NCBI GenBank assembly: GCA_010094045.1
Contig: ML986651.1
Location: forward strand, 181,614 to 225,710
DNA length: 44,097 nt
Source: Lojkania enalia
Lineage: Eukaryota > Ascomycota > Dothideomycetes > Pleosporales
Reading direction: 5' to 3'
The notes under the pieces: model-generated
What the model saw: only the letters and a program-made list of their open reading frames with translations
Told to the model about the DNA's origin: nothing
Database searches by the model: none
Program-made: the position numbers and the translations under genes
Shown: positions 21,589 through 32,480 of the stretch, piece after piece
How the letters are laid out: each line of letters begins with the position of its first letter
Position numbering within the stretch: the stretch's first letter is position 1

Positions 21589-24500
21589 TATAATAGGCGT
21601 TTTAAGTCTTAAAAATAAATAAGAGAGAAGTATTCCCAACTTTTAAAGCTCGCTTTATTAGTACAGCTATTAGAGGATCCGTATTTTAATTTAAGTAGTT
21701 CTTCTACCTATAGGATAAGATTCTCCCCAGCCTAAAGATACTAAACTTTAGCTTTAAGCTTATATAGAAAGACTCTTTTAATACTATAGTCGCCTAATTA
21801 ATAGCTTATACTATAGAAAGGAGGAGTATTCTTAGCCTTCTAGAATAAACTATTAGCCTATAGATTATAGCTAAAATAAATTTAGATTAGTACCGGAAGG
21901 TTTCTAAGAGTTTATCTAAGGTAACCTATAATCTAATACTACTCTAATCTACCCTAGTATTAACACCTCGTTCTATTACGATTGCTTTCTAATAACCTAG
22001 TAAGACTCTCGTACCTAAAAGGTATACGACTCTAGGTAATTACTATAATTATAGTAAACTAGGATACTTCGCGAACAAATATATAGTCCTTAAAGTATAA
22101 GAGATAGAGGTTAAATAAGAGAAGATTAAGGAAGAAGAGTTCTTAGACGCAAACAAGTACCACCTAGATAGTTCTTAAGTAGGAAACAGAAACGCCTAGG
22201 AAAACTCTCCGTCCTAGACTTAAATAAGTACGACTTATTAAACATCGATTTATTATATTTATTTAGAGGAAAGTACTTCTAAGTCCCTACTATTCTATAT
22301 TTAAAAGACGTTGGTGTACAATTAAACGCTCTTGTTAATACTAGCACCTAAGGCTTCTTATTCCTTAATTCTACAGTAGCTAGATTACTCTTCTAAGCTC
22401 TATATATATTAATACAGTACTTACCCTTTAAAATTACTGTTAAAGGTTTTTAGGACCGAATCTAAACCTTAGTTAATTAGTATATCTACTTATACCTACG
22501 AATTAATAGGAGAACTATCTAAAACTACCTATTTATTATTATAGATCTAGATACTTAGGATTATATTATTAGTATTAAATAGTTATATTATTTTCAACTC
22601 CAGCTAGATACAGATAAGAATCAGATTATATAGCCCTCTAAGTATCCTACTACTTATAATCCTTTACCTCCTCTTCTTATATAATTAACTCAGCTAGTAT
22701 ATAATAAGGAGGTAGAGCTAGATATCTAGCGACGCGACGCTCTATAGGAAAAGAACTAGTATTAATAGTCCTACAGTCCGACTATCTATTATATTAAGAG
22801 TCTACTAAGACTGCTAAAACTATATTAGTTTCTTATAACCTATAGTTTAAATAAGCTTAGAGCTTCTATACACCCGTATAAAATAAAGTCTAAACCCGAT
22901 CTGAAGAAAGTCTATTCTCCTATTATTATTCTTATCTTAGCTAATACTTTCTACTTTAATATAAAGAGAAAAGAGAACAAGTTTTTCTCTACGTTTCTAT
23001 ACGAAATCGAGCGGCTAATTAAAGACAAGTAAGCTCCAGAGCTGGAAGATAAGGCTGAAAACAAAGTACTAGTAAATCTCTAATTGCTATCTAAATACTA
23101 TAGGTATTAGAATATATTTAGTAAAACTACAGCTTATTAATTACTAGAATACCGCTCTTATAATTATAAGATTATTCTTATAGAACCCCTCCTTAATAGT
23201 TACAGCCTATTATATAAGTAAAACGTTAAGGAGCTGGAGGTAACTAAGAAGTATATTATAGATAATCTATAGTATAGGTATATTAAGTAGAGTTGGAACC
23301 CCTTCGTATCTCTAATCCTTTACGTTTATAAACTTAATAGCGACCTATATATCTGCGTAGATTATTATAAACTTAATACTCTTACCTATAAGAATATATA
23401 TCTAATACCGCGTATAGATAAACTTCTATCTAGACCTACTAAAGTAGCAATCTTTACCAAGTTTAATATTCGTGTAGCCTTTAATAAGATTAGAATAGAC
23501 CCTAGTTCTAAGAAATATACTACCTTTTAAACTTAATACGGAACCTATAAGTATAAAGTTCTACCTTTTAGATTGTATAACAGCCTAGTAACTTACTAGT
23601 ACTATATAAACGACGTACTAATCGACTATCTAGATAACTTCTATATTATATATCTAGACGATATTCTTATCTACTTAGAAGATAAGATAATATACGCTAT
23701 CTACGTTAAGAAAGTTCTTAAGAGATTATATTAAGTAGGGTTATAAGTTGATATTAAGAAGAGCGAATTCTATATTACCCAAACTAAATACCTTAGCTAT
23801 ATCCTATTAAATAAAGGCCTTAAGGTTAACCTAGAGAAGGTGGAAGTACTATATAACTAGTAGCTACCTACTACTATAACGGGTGTAAAATCCTTCTTAG
23901 GTTTTACTAAATTCTATTAACAGTTCGTACCGGAATTCTCGCGTATTATAAAGCTAATTATCGTACTATAGAGCCCTATAACCCCTTTTATATAGACTTC
24001 GGAATATAATATTACCTTTAAGAAATTGAAGTTAGCCCTATTAAGTATACCTATATTCTACTACTTTAACCCTGCGTTAGAAATAAAAATGGAAACTAAT
24101 ACCTCTAATAGAATAGTTGTAGGAGTACTATTATAGAAATATTCTAATAGAAAGTAGTACCCTATAGCGTTTTATAGTAAAGTTCTATCCGGTTTGGAAC
24201 TAAACTAGGAGATTTATAATAAGGAACTATTTACAATCGTTACTGCGTTTAAGTAATAGAGAATAGAACTTACTTCGGTAGCTACTAAGACTCTAGTATA
24301 CACCGATTATCACTTACTTAAATATTTTATAACTACGAAGGTACTTAATACTTGTTAAGTTTATTAAACCGAGGAATTAACTTAGTATTAGTTCCGAATC
24401 GAATATACCCTAGGTAAGAATAATACTAGAGTAGATATCCTTAGTCGTTGCGAATAAGATATAGAAAACTTAAAAGCAGCTTAAACTAATAACCGGTCGA

Positions 24501-26200
24501 GAGTCCTACTTAGACCGTATTAACTTCACCCCCAAATTAATGCTAAATTAGTCTAGTCCTATATTATCTAAATAATAACTTAAGCGGCTATACTAAATAT
24601 TATTAAAGGCTAAGAGTAGGTTATATTACTAGACTCTTTAGAGTTGATCGACGTATTACTATAGGAAAACCGAGCCTCCTTTACGTAGGAACGCACCCTT
24701 TTACCCCGCAAGTATTAGATAGAGAATAGACTATTCCTCTACGATAATTACTTATATATTCTATTAGATTCAGGCCTTTGTACGCGACTTATATAAGAGG
24801 CTTATAACTAAGTATCCTCTATACACCTAAACGCTACTAAAACCTATTAGTTACTATCCTAGAAGTACTACTAGAAGGGTATAGAGGCTACTTATAAACG
24901 ATATATACGAAATTGCATCCTATACTATAAAGCTTATCTAATATAAGCCTAAACCCTAGGTTTTATCCACCTACTTTCTATATTAAATCGACTAATATAG
25001 CACCTATATATTAACTTTAAAGATTTTCCTATAGATAAGTCTAGATATAATTAGATTATAGTAGTAATCGATCGCCTATCTAAATAAGTAGTATCTATTC
25101 CCTACTATCGTATAATCGACGTACGGGGAATAGCCGAATTATTTATTTAATAGGTGTACTGCTTTAGCTATACGCCCGAAACTATTATTTTAGACTAAGG
25201 ACCTTAGTTTATATCTAGTTTCTAGTCCGAATTCTGCTATATTTTAGATGTAAAGATTAAACTATCTACTATTTATTATAAAGAGACTAACGGATAGATA
25301 GAGATTATAAATAAGTATATCGATTAGAGACTGCGCCCTTTTATATTCTTCTACTAGAACAACTAGAGTTCTCTATTACCTATAATCGACCGAGTATAAA
25401 CAACTCTACCCTATATAACTATTAGAATATCCCTGTATTAGATCCTATACGGATCTAAGCCCTATTAGAGTTAGGATTGAAAATATTCTATTAATCCTAT
25501 TACCGCAATAGATAAATTAAATTGTAAGAACGTCTTAGCTCTAGTAACTCGTATATATACAGCCTAGGAAACTATAAAGGCTAATATTAAAAAGGCTTAG
25601 GATTGTATATAATCTATTATTAACCGTTACTAGTAACTAATTAATTAGTAGATCGGTAATATAGTCTACCTAAATACTAAGAATCTTACGGTCTAGAGAC
25701 TGAGCCGAAAGCTATCCGATTAATAGGAGGGCCCTTTTAAAGTACTAGAACAGGTTGAAAACTCGTACTATCTACAGCTACCCCTAGGGTCGAGAATATA
25801 TAATATCTTCGCACCAAACCTGCTATATAAAAACCCCTAGGACCCTCTACTAGGGTAAGAAGCTCTAAAACCACCCGCTATCGCTATTAAGAGGGTAGAA
25901 GAGTGGGAGGTTAAGGAAATACTAGCTAGTAAGCTGTATTATAAGACCCTCAAATACTGTATAAAATAGGTAGGATATAATTCTAATCTAGTCTAGTATA
26001 AAGCCTCAAATTTTATAGGTTCGCTTTATAAGCTAAGAGCTTTTTATAATAAGTATCCAAATTAACTAGGACCCTTAAGAGCTCTAACTAAATGGATTAA
26101 GATATATAAAGATAGTATAGAGAATATAGATTATCTAGTAGACGATAACGTATAAGAGTTAAGTAGTAGATAGGAAAACTAAATTACAGGCCCGAAATTA
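21589..26200 (+). pseudogene. gag-pol: D(+) gag-pol relic with C-terminal chromodomain
   Basis: The Gag C-terminal half is followed by a knuckle relic NYYNYSKLGYFANKY at about 22,037-22,080. Protease (LNALVNTST) lies near 22,320. RT begins with the linker LELLSKYYRYQNIFS-like block near 23,080; YICVDYYKLN lies near 23,350 and YLDD, intact, at 23651-23662. RNase H spans about 24,085-24,440 (EIYNKELFTIVTAFKQ; VDILSRCEQD). The integrase zinc region is near 24,800-24,960, and core landmarks are LDQGPQFISS near 25,190 and TNGQIEIIN near 25,287. The chromodomain is at about 25,893-26,070 (EEWEVKEILASKLYYKT, CIKWVGYNS). Stops at Gln and Trp codons make it non-functional. It resembles fungal chromoviruses; no specific name is claimed. 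Confidence 0.88.
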
Positions 26201-27250
26201 CTCCTTTATAGAATCTAGAGGGTCTGATAGTAGGCTATCGGATACCTCTCTAGTCCTCTTCTCTTCTACTCTTCTTTCTCTTCCTTCCCTCCAGACTCCC
26301 TTTAAACCTCCCCTACCTCGTTTTTAGCCGCCTAAAAGCGCCGCGATATTAGCTTAAAGGCTAGATATTAGAGCTTTTAAGGCCGAAACCTAATAGAGTA
26401 ACTTAGTACTCTAGTAGAATAAAGCTACCTAGATACTAGCCGTAAGAAGGCTATCTTCCTAACTCTTTACAACCTGGGCTATAAGCGCTAGGCTGTAAGT
26501 AGACTCTGAAACAGCCTTAAAGGCTACCTTTTTATCCTCCTCATCCCCTGTATATTAGGCTGCTACCTATAGTTCGAGATAGCCCTAGAGGACTAGAAAC
26601 TTCTCCTTATAGTAGGAGGGGATCTATAAGTATATTAGTAGTAAGTACCCTACTAGTATTAGATACGATTTATACAGGGTTGTACTTTTTATTTTACAAG
26701 GTATAATACTCGCATTTTTTTAATCTTAAAGACTAAAAGGTAAATATTATATATTACCTACGGGCGAGCGTGTATATAGCTTAAAGGTAGATAACTTAGA
26801 AAGCCTCTAAAGAGGCTCTAGAAGGTAGGCGGAGTAGTATATTAATTAATTTTTTTCTACGAGGTGTTAGCAATATTTTAATAATTAACGGTTCTAGAGA
26901 CGCGTAATAATACGTACGGAGTAGAAGTTGTTGTTTAGTTAAGGAAGCTTAGTTAACAACAACCTAACAATATACTAAGGCTGGTAAACACTTATTACTA
27001 TACGCGACGAAATTGCAATATTAATAAACTATTATAATAGTAGTTACCAGCTAATATATAGGTTAATTATACTTACTGTAAAAACCTTACTTAATATTAC
27101 GTTAATATATAAACGCATCTCTATAGGCAACTATATATATTAGCTCTTACCGATAAATACCTCCTCAAAGAAATTTCTTTATACTAGAACCTATCTGTAA
27201 TAGCTCCAATTCCCTCCTAAACTAGTATAGATAGGGACTATCAGCCTATA
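26200..27250 (+). other. Extra ~1 kb segment between chromodomain and 3' LTR of D
   Basis: Most gypsy elements reach the purine tract soon after integrase, whereas D has about 1 kb more. The first 450 bp is pyrimidine-rich on the plus strand and could encode a Ser/Pro/Ala-rich stretch (SPLPCSPSPSFPPSK-like when read loosely). The second half has no domain I recognise on either strand. It contains an imperfect inverted repeat at about 26927-26963 (gttgttgtt...aacaacaac). It may be an extra open reading frame, captured sequence or a long untranslated region; the function is unknown. Confidence 0.5.
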
Positions 27251-27263
27251 AGGAGGGGGGTAG
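27251..27263 (+). other. Polypurine tract of D
   Basis: AGGAGGGGGGTAG sits immediately before the LTR, as needed for priming plus-strand DNA. Confidence 0.8.
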
Positions 27264-27542
27264 TATAATAATGCGAAGAAATCGTTCTACGAAAAGCTTT
27301 ACATACAACCTTATCCTAAAGCTTTTTACTTATCTTATCCTACCCCCGGCTCCGCCCCTTTTCCCTTCCGTATATAGTTGTATACTCCCTCATAAGTAGC
27401 TTAGTAGTTCTTCTATATCCTTTCGTATAAGGCCTATAGGTGTTAATGGAATTCCTAGGTCCCTAAACCCCCACGCACTCCTATATACCTCTAAGTGGAT
27501 TCGTGCCGCATTCGGACCTATTATCTTGCCTACGCTGTTATA
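27264..27542 (+). repeat. 3' LTR of D(+)
   Basis: 279 bp, starting tataataatgcgaag (from TGTAATAATG) and ending gctgttata (from ...TTACA). The same 279 bp occurs inverted at 30456-30734 in a far more mutated form. It is CG-rich for this window (cccccggctccgcccc). Confidence 0.9.
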
Positions 27543-28519
27543 GTATATTTTTCGGGTATAGAAGTTTTACTAGATTATTAGAAAGTAATTATAGTAGAAT
27601 AAAATATTAATACTAGGGTAGATTAGAGTAATATTAGATTATAGATTACTTTAGATAAACTCTTAAAAACCTTCTAGTACTAATCCGAATTTATTTTAGC
27701 TATAATCTATAGGCTAATAGTTTATTTTAGAAGATTAAAAACGCTTCTCCTTTCTATATTATAGGCTATTAAATAGGCGACTATAGCGTTAAAAAAGCCT
27801 TTCTATATAAGCTTAAAGCTAAGGTTTAGTATCTTTAAACTAGGGAGAATCTTATCTTATAGGTAGAAGAACTATTTAGATTAAGATATAGATCCTCTAA
27901 TAGCTATACTAATAAAGTAAGCTTTAAAAGTTAGGAACGTTTCTCTCTTATTTATTCTTAGGACCTAAAACGCTTATTATACCTCTATCTCTTTATTATC
28001 TATAATAAAATACGATTATAGAAGTAAAATTATTTCTTTAATATTCTTAAACTTATATTAGTCTAATTTAGCTAGGTATTTTAGCTTTAGATACCCTTTT
28101 ATAGTACTAGAGGTATATCCTTATACTAATACTATACGTATATACTCTATCTAATAGTAATCTATATTAATCTTAAATCGGTTTAGAATTAAGGTTTACT
28201 ATTATTTAAATATTAGTTTCCTACTATTTATAAGACTTTTAATCTTAGATATATATTTAGTAAGATAGGTTTAAAAAGGTTTAAGAATAGTTAAGAAGTT
28301 TCTTAATATATTATTAGTTCTAATTTAGTAGTTTATAGAGGTTAATTAGAACTAATAGTTCTCTATTATATTAAGCGTACGATCTCCTCTTATAAAATTG
28401 CAATTTATTTCTTAAGAGTTAATTTACTCTAATTTCCCTCTAAATTAGATAGGTTCTTTATTATAAGCTCTATAGAAAGAGGTCTATCTATTATAGAGCC
28501 TCTTATAAAAAGTAATAGT

Positions 28520-28723
28520 TGTTATAGGGATTTTCGGCTAGTCTACCGAGCTGTATTAGATATCGACGTACGATATTACGGTCGATATTACACCGGATAT
28601 TATACTAGATATTAGCTAATATACCCCTTTTTCATGTATATAAATATAGCCCGCTAACTATCTTTAATCAACCAGTTCAGCTCCTTATCTCCCTCCCTAA
28701 GATAAGATTCGCCTCTTACTATA
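28520..28723 (+). repeat. 5' LTR of C2
   Basis: 204 bp, TGTTATAGGGATTTTCGG ... CTTACTATA. It carries four 12-bp units (minus-strand TAATATCNNNNG type) at about 28,567-28,617. Confidence 0.92.
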
Positions 28724-28738
28724 GTTATAAGCCCGGTT
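28724..28738 (+). other. Primer-binding site of the copia family C
   Basis: GTTATAAGCCCGGTT follows the LTR. With one RIP change reversed (TATAAG from TATGAG) it complements the anticodon arm of initiator tRNA-Met (CCGGGCTCATAAC), the half-tRNA primer known for Ty1/copia elements such as Drosophila copia. The same sequence borders the 5' LTR in C1 (16566-16580) and C3 (42514-42528). Confidence 0.7.
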
Positions 28739-29404
28739 ACCGTACTAAAATAGCTGTAACTTAATTTATATATTGCGATCGATATTACTTCTTTTTATTT
28801 AGTGTCGTAATATCGCGATATTATTATCTTTATCGTTTACCAACGATCTTTAAGTACTTAGCTATTAGAATTACGTGCAAATTCTATATTTTATAAGCCT
28901 ATTAATATACTATATCGCGTTTAAGGCTATTTTATTCTCCTATATCGATACATCCTAGTATATTTCTGGTTGAGGGTATAAGAATATACGGATCCAAGTG
29001 TACCTCCTAAAGAGGTTAAAATCTATTAACTAGAACCTAATCTCCCTAATATAGCCTAGATCGTATTTTTTATATACTTTAACGTCGCGTAGGCGTATTT
29101 AATGTTATTGTAATACTAGTAGAACCCCGGAAAATACTATATTAATGCTGCCCTATAGAGTAATTACTATTCTATAACACCTCTAATACAGCTTTTAGCG
29201 ATAATTCTAATACTCGTCGAAGTTCCTACAGCTATATATTTCAACTTTTTAGGATACTAATCGATTAGAAAGCCTTAATTCAGCGTATAGTTATAAAATC
29301 AACTACTAAGGTAGAATTATTAGTACTATTAGTCGCTAGATCAGAAATAGAGTAGTAGTAGAAAGCCTTCGCTTTACTATACTTCTATATTAACGCGTAA
29401 CTAG

Positions 29405-29682
29405 TACTACTTTACAATAATTAACAAATAGTAGATATCGTAAATAAGCTATATAAGCGCCTTAATACTAAACTTCGCTATATAGATATATACTAGTACT
29501 AGCTACGTTAAGAAGTAGTAGAGTAGAGACTTATAATTAGTTAGTAACCGACGAATCTAATACCAGCCGACAGTCTTATAAAAGTTCTGCAGCCGCAATA
29601 ATACTAAAGGTTTATTAAGCAACTAAAAATAGAAGATATTTTAGCTAGAATTAAATCTCAGGAATTTCTATCAGCCAAATAA
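29405..29682 (+). pseudogene. RNase H C-terminal remnant of C2
   Basis: The frame reads QIVDIVNKLYKRLNTKLRY, IDIY, then PTNLIPADSLIKVLQPQ and KQLKIEDILARIKSQEFLSAK, ending at 29680-29682. This matches the C-terminus of Ty1/copia RNase H (KLRHVDIxxHxLR and WVPTxxMPADxLTK in family members), with Gln and Trp codons turned to stops. It is the only pol domain left in C2, and it is cut from RT by an internal deletion. It probably survives because it lies next to the purine tract and 3' LTR, not because it is used. Confidence 0.75.
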
Positions 29683-29833
29683 ATCGATTACTAATAAGAA
29701 TCTTAGGGGGTAATTTAAATTAATATTTCTGCAAGTATATTTAGCTCTACTACTAATTACTCTATACAATTTACCTCTTTTAGTATAGTATCTACCTTAA
29801 TTTTTTTAACGCAGCTTCTCCTTCGCAATTAAA

Positions 29834-29845
29834 GCTAGGGGGGTA
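29834..29845 (+). other. Polypurine tract of C2
   Basis: GCTAGGGGGGTA directly precedes the 3' LTR. Confidence 0.8.
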
Positions 29846-30049
29846 TATTATAGGGATTTTCGGCTAGTCTACTAAGCTGTATTAGATATCGACGTATGAT
29901 ATTACGGTCGATATCACGCCGGATATTACGCTGGATATTAGCTAATATACCCCTTTTTCATATACATAAATATAGCCCGCTGGCCATCTTTAATCAACTA
30001 GTTCAGCTCCTTATCTTCCTCCCTAAGATAAGATTCGCCTCTTACTATA
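29846..30049 (+). repeat. 3' LTR of C2
   Basis: 204 bp, starting tattataggg; its first TG has become TA, unlike the 5' LTR. Confidence 0.92.
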
Positions 30050-30455
30050 ATAGTTATTCTATATACGTAGATAGAAGCTTCCTCTTACTATAACTTATAT
30101 ATATATTAGTTCTAGTATAGAAATTAGAAGGTAAATTATAGTTAGATATTAGCAGTTACTTCTAATTCTAATAGGTTATTAGTAGTCTCCGAGTTTCTAC
30201 CTAGATATACTCTACGCAGCTTTTCTAAATGTAATTCTAATTATAGAGAATAGAAAGTTCTAAACTTAAAAGCTTTAATTAATAAAAAATTTTTAAAATT
30301 CTATCTAGATAACTAAATAATTTAATATAATAGTATATAAGTATTATAATTTAAACTAAATTAGGTATATTTTAAACTTAAATATAGTTAAATAAACAAT
30401 TAATATAATATTATTAAAGAGGCTATTATTAATAATATTAAGTTTTTCTATATAA

Positions 30456-30734
30456 TATAATAGTATAGGTAAGATAATAGGTCTAAATATAGTATAAATC
30501 TACTTAGAGGTATATAAGAGTATATAGGGGTTTAAGAATCTAAGAATTCTATTAATATCTATAGACCTTATATAAAAGGATATAGAAAAACTACTAAGCT
30601 ATTTATAAAGGAGTATATAACTATATATAGATAGAAAAAGAGGCGGAATTAGGGGTAGAATAAGATAAGTAAAAAGCTTTAGAATAAGATTATATATAAA
30701 GCTTTTTATAGAACAATTTCCTTATATTATTATA
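30456..30734 (-). repeat. 5' LTR of D(-)
   Basis: 279 bp, the inverted equivalent of 27264-27542, with most CG, CA and TG sites turned to TA. The outer flank is agaga in A6 (30735-30739), the likely target duplication. Confidence 0.88.
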
Positions 30735-30952
30735 AGAGAGTTGTTAATATTATATATTAAAAGTTATAGTAGCGCGTTATACGCTCTTAAATTAGCCTAA
30801 TTTATACGCCTATAAGATAAGCTTAATTCTACTTTCTTATTAAATTAATAGAAGGTTATATTCTAGATTTATTATAGTTTATATATAGTATTTATAATAC
30901 TAAGAAAAAGTGGCCGCTTCGATAGTTTAGCTGCTTCGATAGTAGAATATAT
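30735..30952 (-). mobile_element. A6: 5' end of a family A transposon, cut by D(-)
   Basis: It matches the first ~218 bp of family A in inverse orientation, ending at a two-box terminus (gtggccgcttcgatag, then gctgcttcgatag) and gaatatat, with TA at 30953-30954. The rest of the copy should lie beyond D(-) but is not in the window. Eight bases (30955-30962) separate it from F(+). Confidence 0.88.
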
Positions 30953-30964
30953 TAGTTAAAACTA

Positions 30965-32480
30965 ACGTAGTTTATAAGTAAGCTATTAGTATAAGTAAGC
31001 TGTTACCTTACTAAACTTTTAACGGCCTATCTAGATTAATATATAATAGCTTAATATAGTAACGTATAATTAATCTATAAAGAATTACAAATTATTCTTA
31101 CAATCTTAACTATCGATCGAGGTTAAGTTTTAACCGAAAATAGCGCTATAATAACTTTTTACTACCCTTAAAGTACTCTCTACTTTTAATATACTAGAAT
31201 AGCTGCGCGACGCGATTATAAGCTAAATTTAAAGAAGCTTATAAAGACTAAAAAGGAGGTACTTATTAACTATATCCTTAATTAGAATTTATAAGGATTT
31301 CCGCCTATAATTAATAGTATATAAACTATAGTAAATAGACTATTAGTTGAGCGCGGTACTAGCTAGATTAGTATCTACTAGCCTCGAAACTTTATATAGT
31401 ATACTAAGTATCTTAAAACCTAATTAAACCGTTCTTATAATTAGTAGCAAGCTTTATATAAAGATCTAATAATTATAGGCGCGTAGTTCTAGTTTCTATA
31501 AGATATAAAGGAGAAGTATAGAATTTAAAATAAAGATACCTATAATTTTAATAAGATAGGCTTTATTATAGGCTAAATATTAGCTTAGATAGTTATTATA
31601 GATTTAGAGAATTATTATATAAATGCTATTTAGCTAGACGATTATAAATAGACTATAATAATTTTAGTAATTAATATAATCGGCTAGACGATCCTACTAC
31701 TTATTATTTTTAAGGGCGTCTACTACCTATCTTATTAGTATAAGAGTAATAATATACCGGGCGATTAGACGATTATAACTAGTAATAATAGTTAAATAAA
31801 TAACGAGATTAGTATTATCTAGCTTAAGTACTTTAATTAGTATATAAAGAGCTATATAATAGATACCTATTAATTACTAGTTATTAACAGCTATAATAGC
31901 TACGTTTCGCTTAAGTTTTAAGAAATCTATAAGGAGGAGAAGATTATCTATCTCTATATACCGCTATATTTATTATACTTACTATAGTTACTTAATATAG
32001 ACTGCTTCTTACTATTAAAACGCGTATATAGTACTAAAATCTTAACCTTAGTACGCGATTATATTAACTATATTAATAAGACTACCTTTTTTCTAACTTT
32101 TAAAGCAGCCTATAATTAATTAATTATAGAAGCTAATATCTATATAAACTTTTAAAGTACTAGAATAATACTATATAATTTAGAAGTAGTACTATTAAAG
32201 TTTAATATTAAGCTATATATACTAATACTACCTATTTTAGAAACTACCCTCTAAGAGGCTAAAATATCTAGTAATATATATAAACTAGAGGCTTAATTAA
32301 TAATAATTTATAGTAGGATTTAGTAATATTAAAATTTATTACTTATACTAATTATCGCAGCTCCTAATTAGGTTTAAAAAGACGCTATAATAATAACGCA
32401 TTTAATTATTCTAATAGCTAATTAAATTAAGAGTCTTAAATAAGTAAATAAGGTAGTAATATATTATAAACATAGAACGC
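30965..32480 (+). mobile_element. F(+): Fot1/pogo-like transposon, 3' end not located
   Basis: It starts ACGTAGTTTATAAGTAAGC after TA at 30963-30964, with a second ATAAGTAAGC copy about 16 bases on. The terminus is close to that of G (ACGTACCTTATAAGCGAGG) and I. The 3' inverted repeat was searched for by eye and not found before the gag relic of E, so the right boundary is approximate. Confidence 0.75.
31150..32420 (+). pseudogene. Transposase relic of F(+)
   Basis: A plus-strand Fot1/pogo-type relic. N-terminal region: NLKKLIKTKKEVLINYIL near 31,235, then LLVERGTS near 31,335. First catalytic region YNFNKIGF near 31,550, with Asp to Asn. Then DDYKQTIIILVINIIGQ near 31,640, YYLSYQYKSNNIPGD near 31,720, and the second-acid region LLVINSYNSYVS near 31,880 (Asn for Asp). 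IYLYIPLYLLYLLQLLNIDCF near 31,950 is the third-acid region, also Asn, followed by LLLKRVYSTKILTLVRDYI. Everything after about 32,350 is uncertain. At least two catalytic acids are lost. Confidence 0.8.

Larger units (their letters stand above)
21589..27542 (+). mobile_element. D(+): Ty3/gypsy chromovirus lacking its 5' end
   Basis: It begins abruptly inside gag, directly after the right LTR of B, and runs through zinc knuckle, protease, RT, RNase H, integrase and chromodomain, a further segment of about 1 kb (26,200-27,250), a purine tract and the 279-bp LTR at 27264-27542. The 5' LTR and gag start are missing. The 3' end abuts the gag of an inverted D copy, into which it appears to have inserted. 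It is one of the less mutated elements in the window, keeping CA, TG and the full YLDD box. Confidence 0.88.
28520..30049 (+). mobile_element. C2: non-autonomous Ty1/copia derivative inside D(-)
   Basis: 1,530 bp with two 204-bp LTRs and a perfect 5-bp duplication atagt (28515-28519 and 30050-30054). The 5' LTR keeps the canonical start TGTTATAGGG. Inside are the primer site, about 330 bp of leader, a joint at about 29,055 to the RT-RNase H linker, the RNase H C-terminal half and the purine tract. The terminal RNase H frame is readable to a stop at 29680-29682. It is one of the least mutated elements in the window. Confidence 0.93.
27543..30300 (-). pseudogene. gag: D(-) gag relic, interrupted by C2
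   Basis: Minus-strand gag remains, covering the capsid-like region missing from D(+): FKINIDYYQIEYIRIVL near 28,170, YLAKLDQYKFKNIKEI near 28,060, INKREKRSQLLKL near 27,950, and YQTLALSLYRKAFLTLQ near 27,800. The order matches gypsy Gag capsid domains. The start codon is not identified: the leader left of the LTR is strongly mutated. C2 inserted with the duplication atagt. No zinc knuckle is present, because the copy is cut by D(+) just before that region. Confidence 0.7.
27543..30734 (-). mobile_element. D(-): inverted second D copy, 5' part only, split by C2
   Basis: Read on the minus strand: 5' LTR (30734-30456), leader, gag with copia derivative C2 inserted (28520-30049), then gag up to 27543, where the 3' LTR of D(+) begins. 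The gag part at about 27,556-27,995 is the inverted counterpart of 21,589-22,030. The remaining pol and 3' LTR should lie on the far side of D(+) but are not in the window. Its 5' LTR sits in A6. Confidence 0.85.

Noticed and set aside
26680..27250. A second Gag-like or host gene in the extra segment of D
   Set aside because: Readable fragments occur in more than one frame but match no family I can name; reported only as an unexplained segment.
29896..30093. An open frame of 65 codons on the plus strand
   Set aside because: It starts inside the 3' LTR of C2, crosses its end and the duplication, and continues into the D(-) relic. It matches no recognised domain and is best seen as chance.
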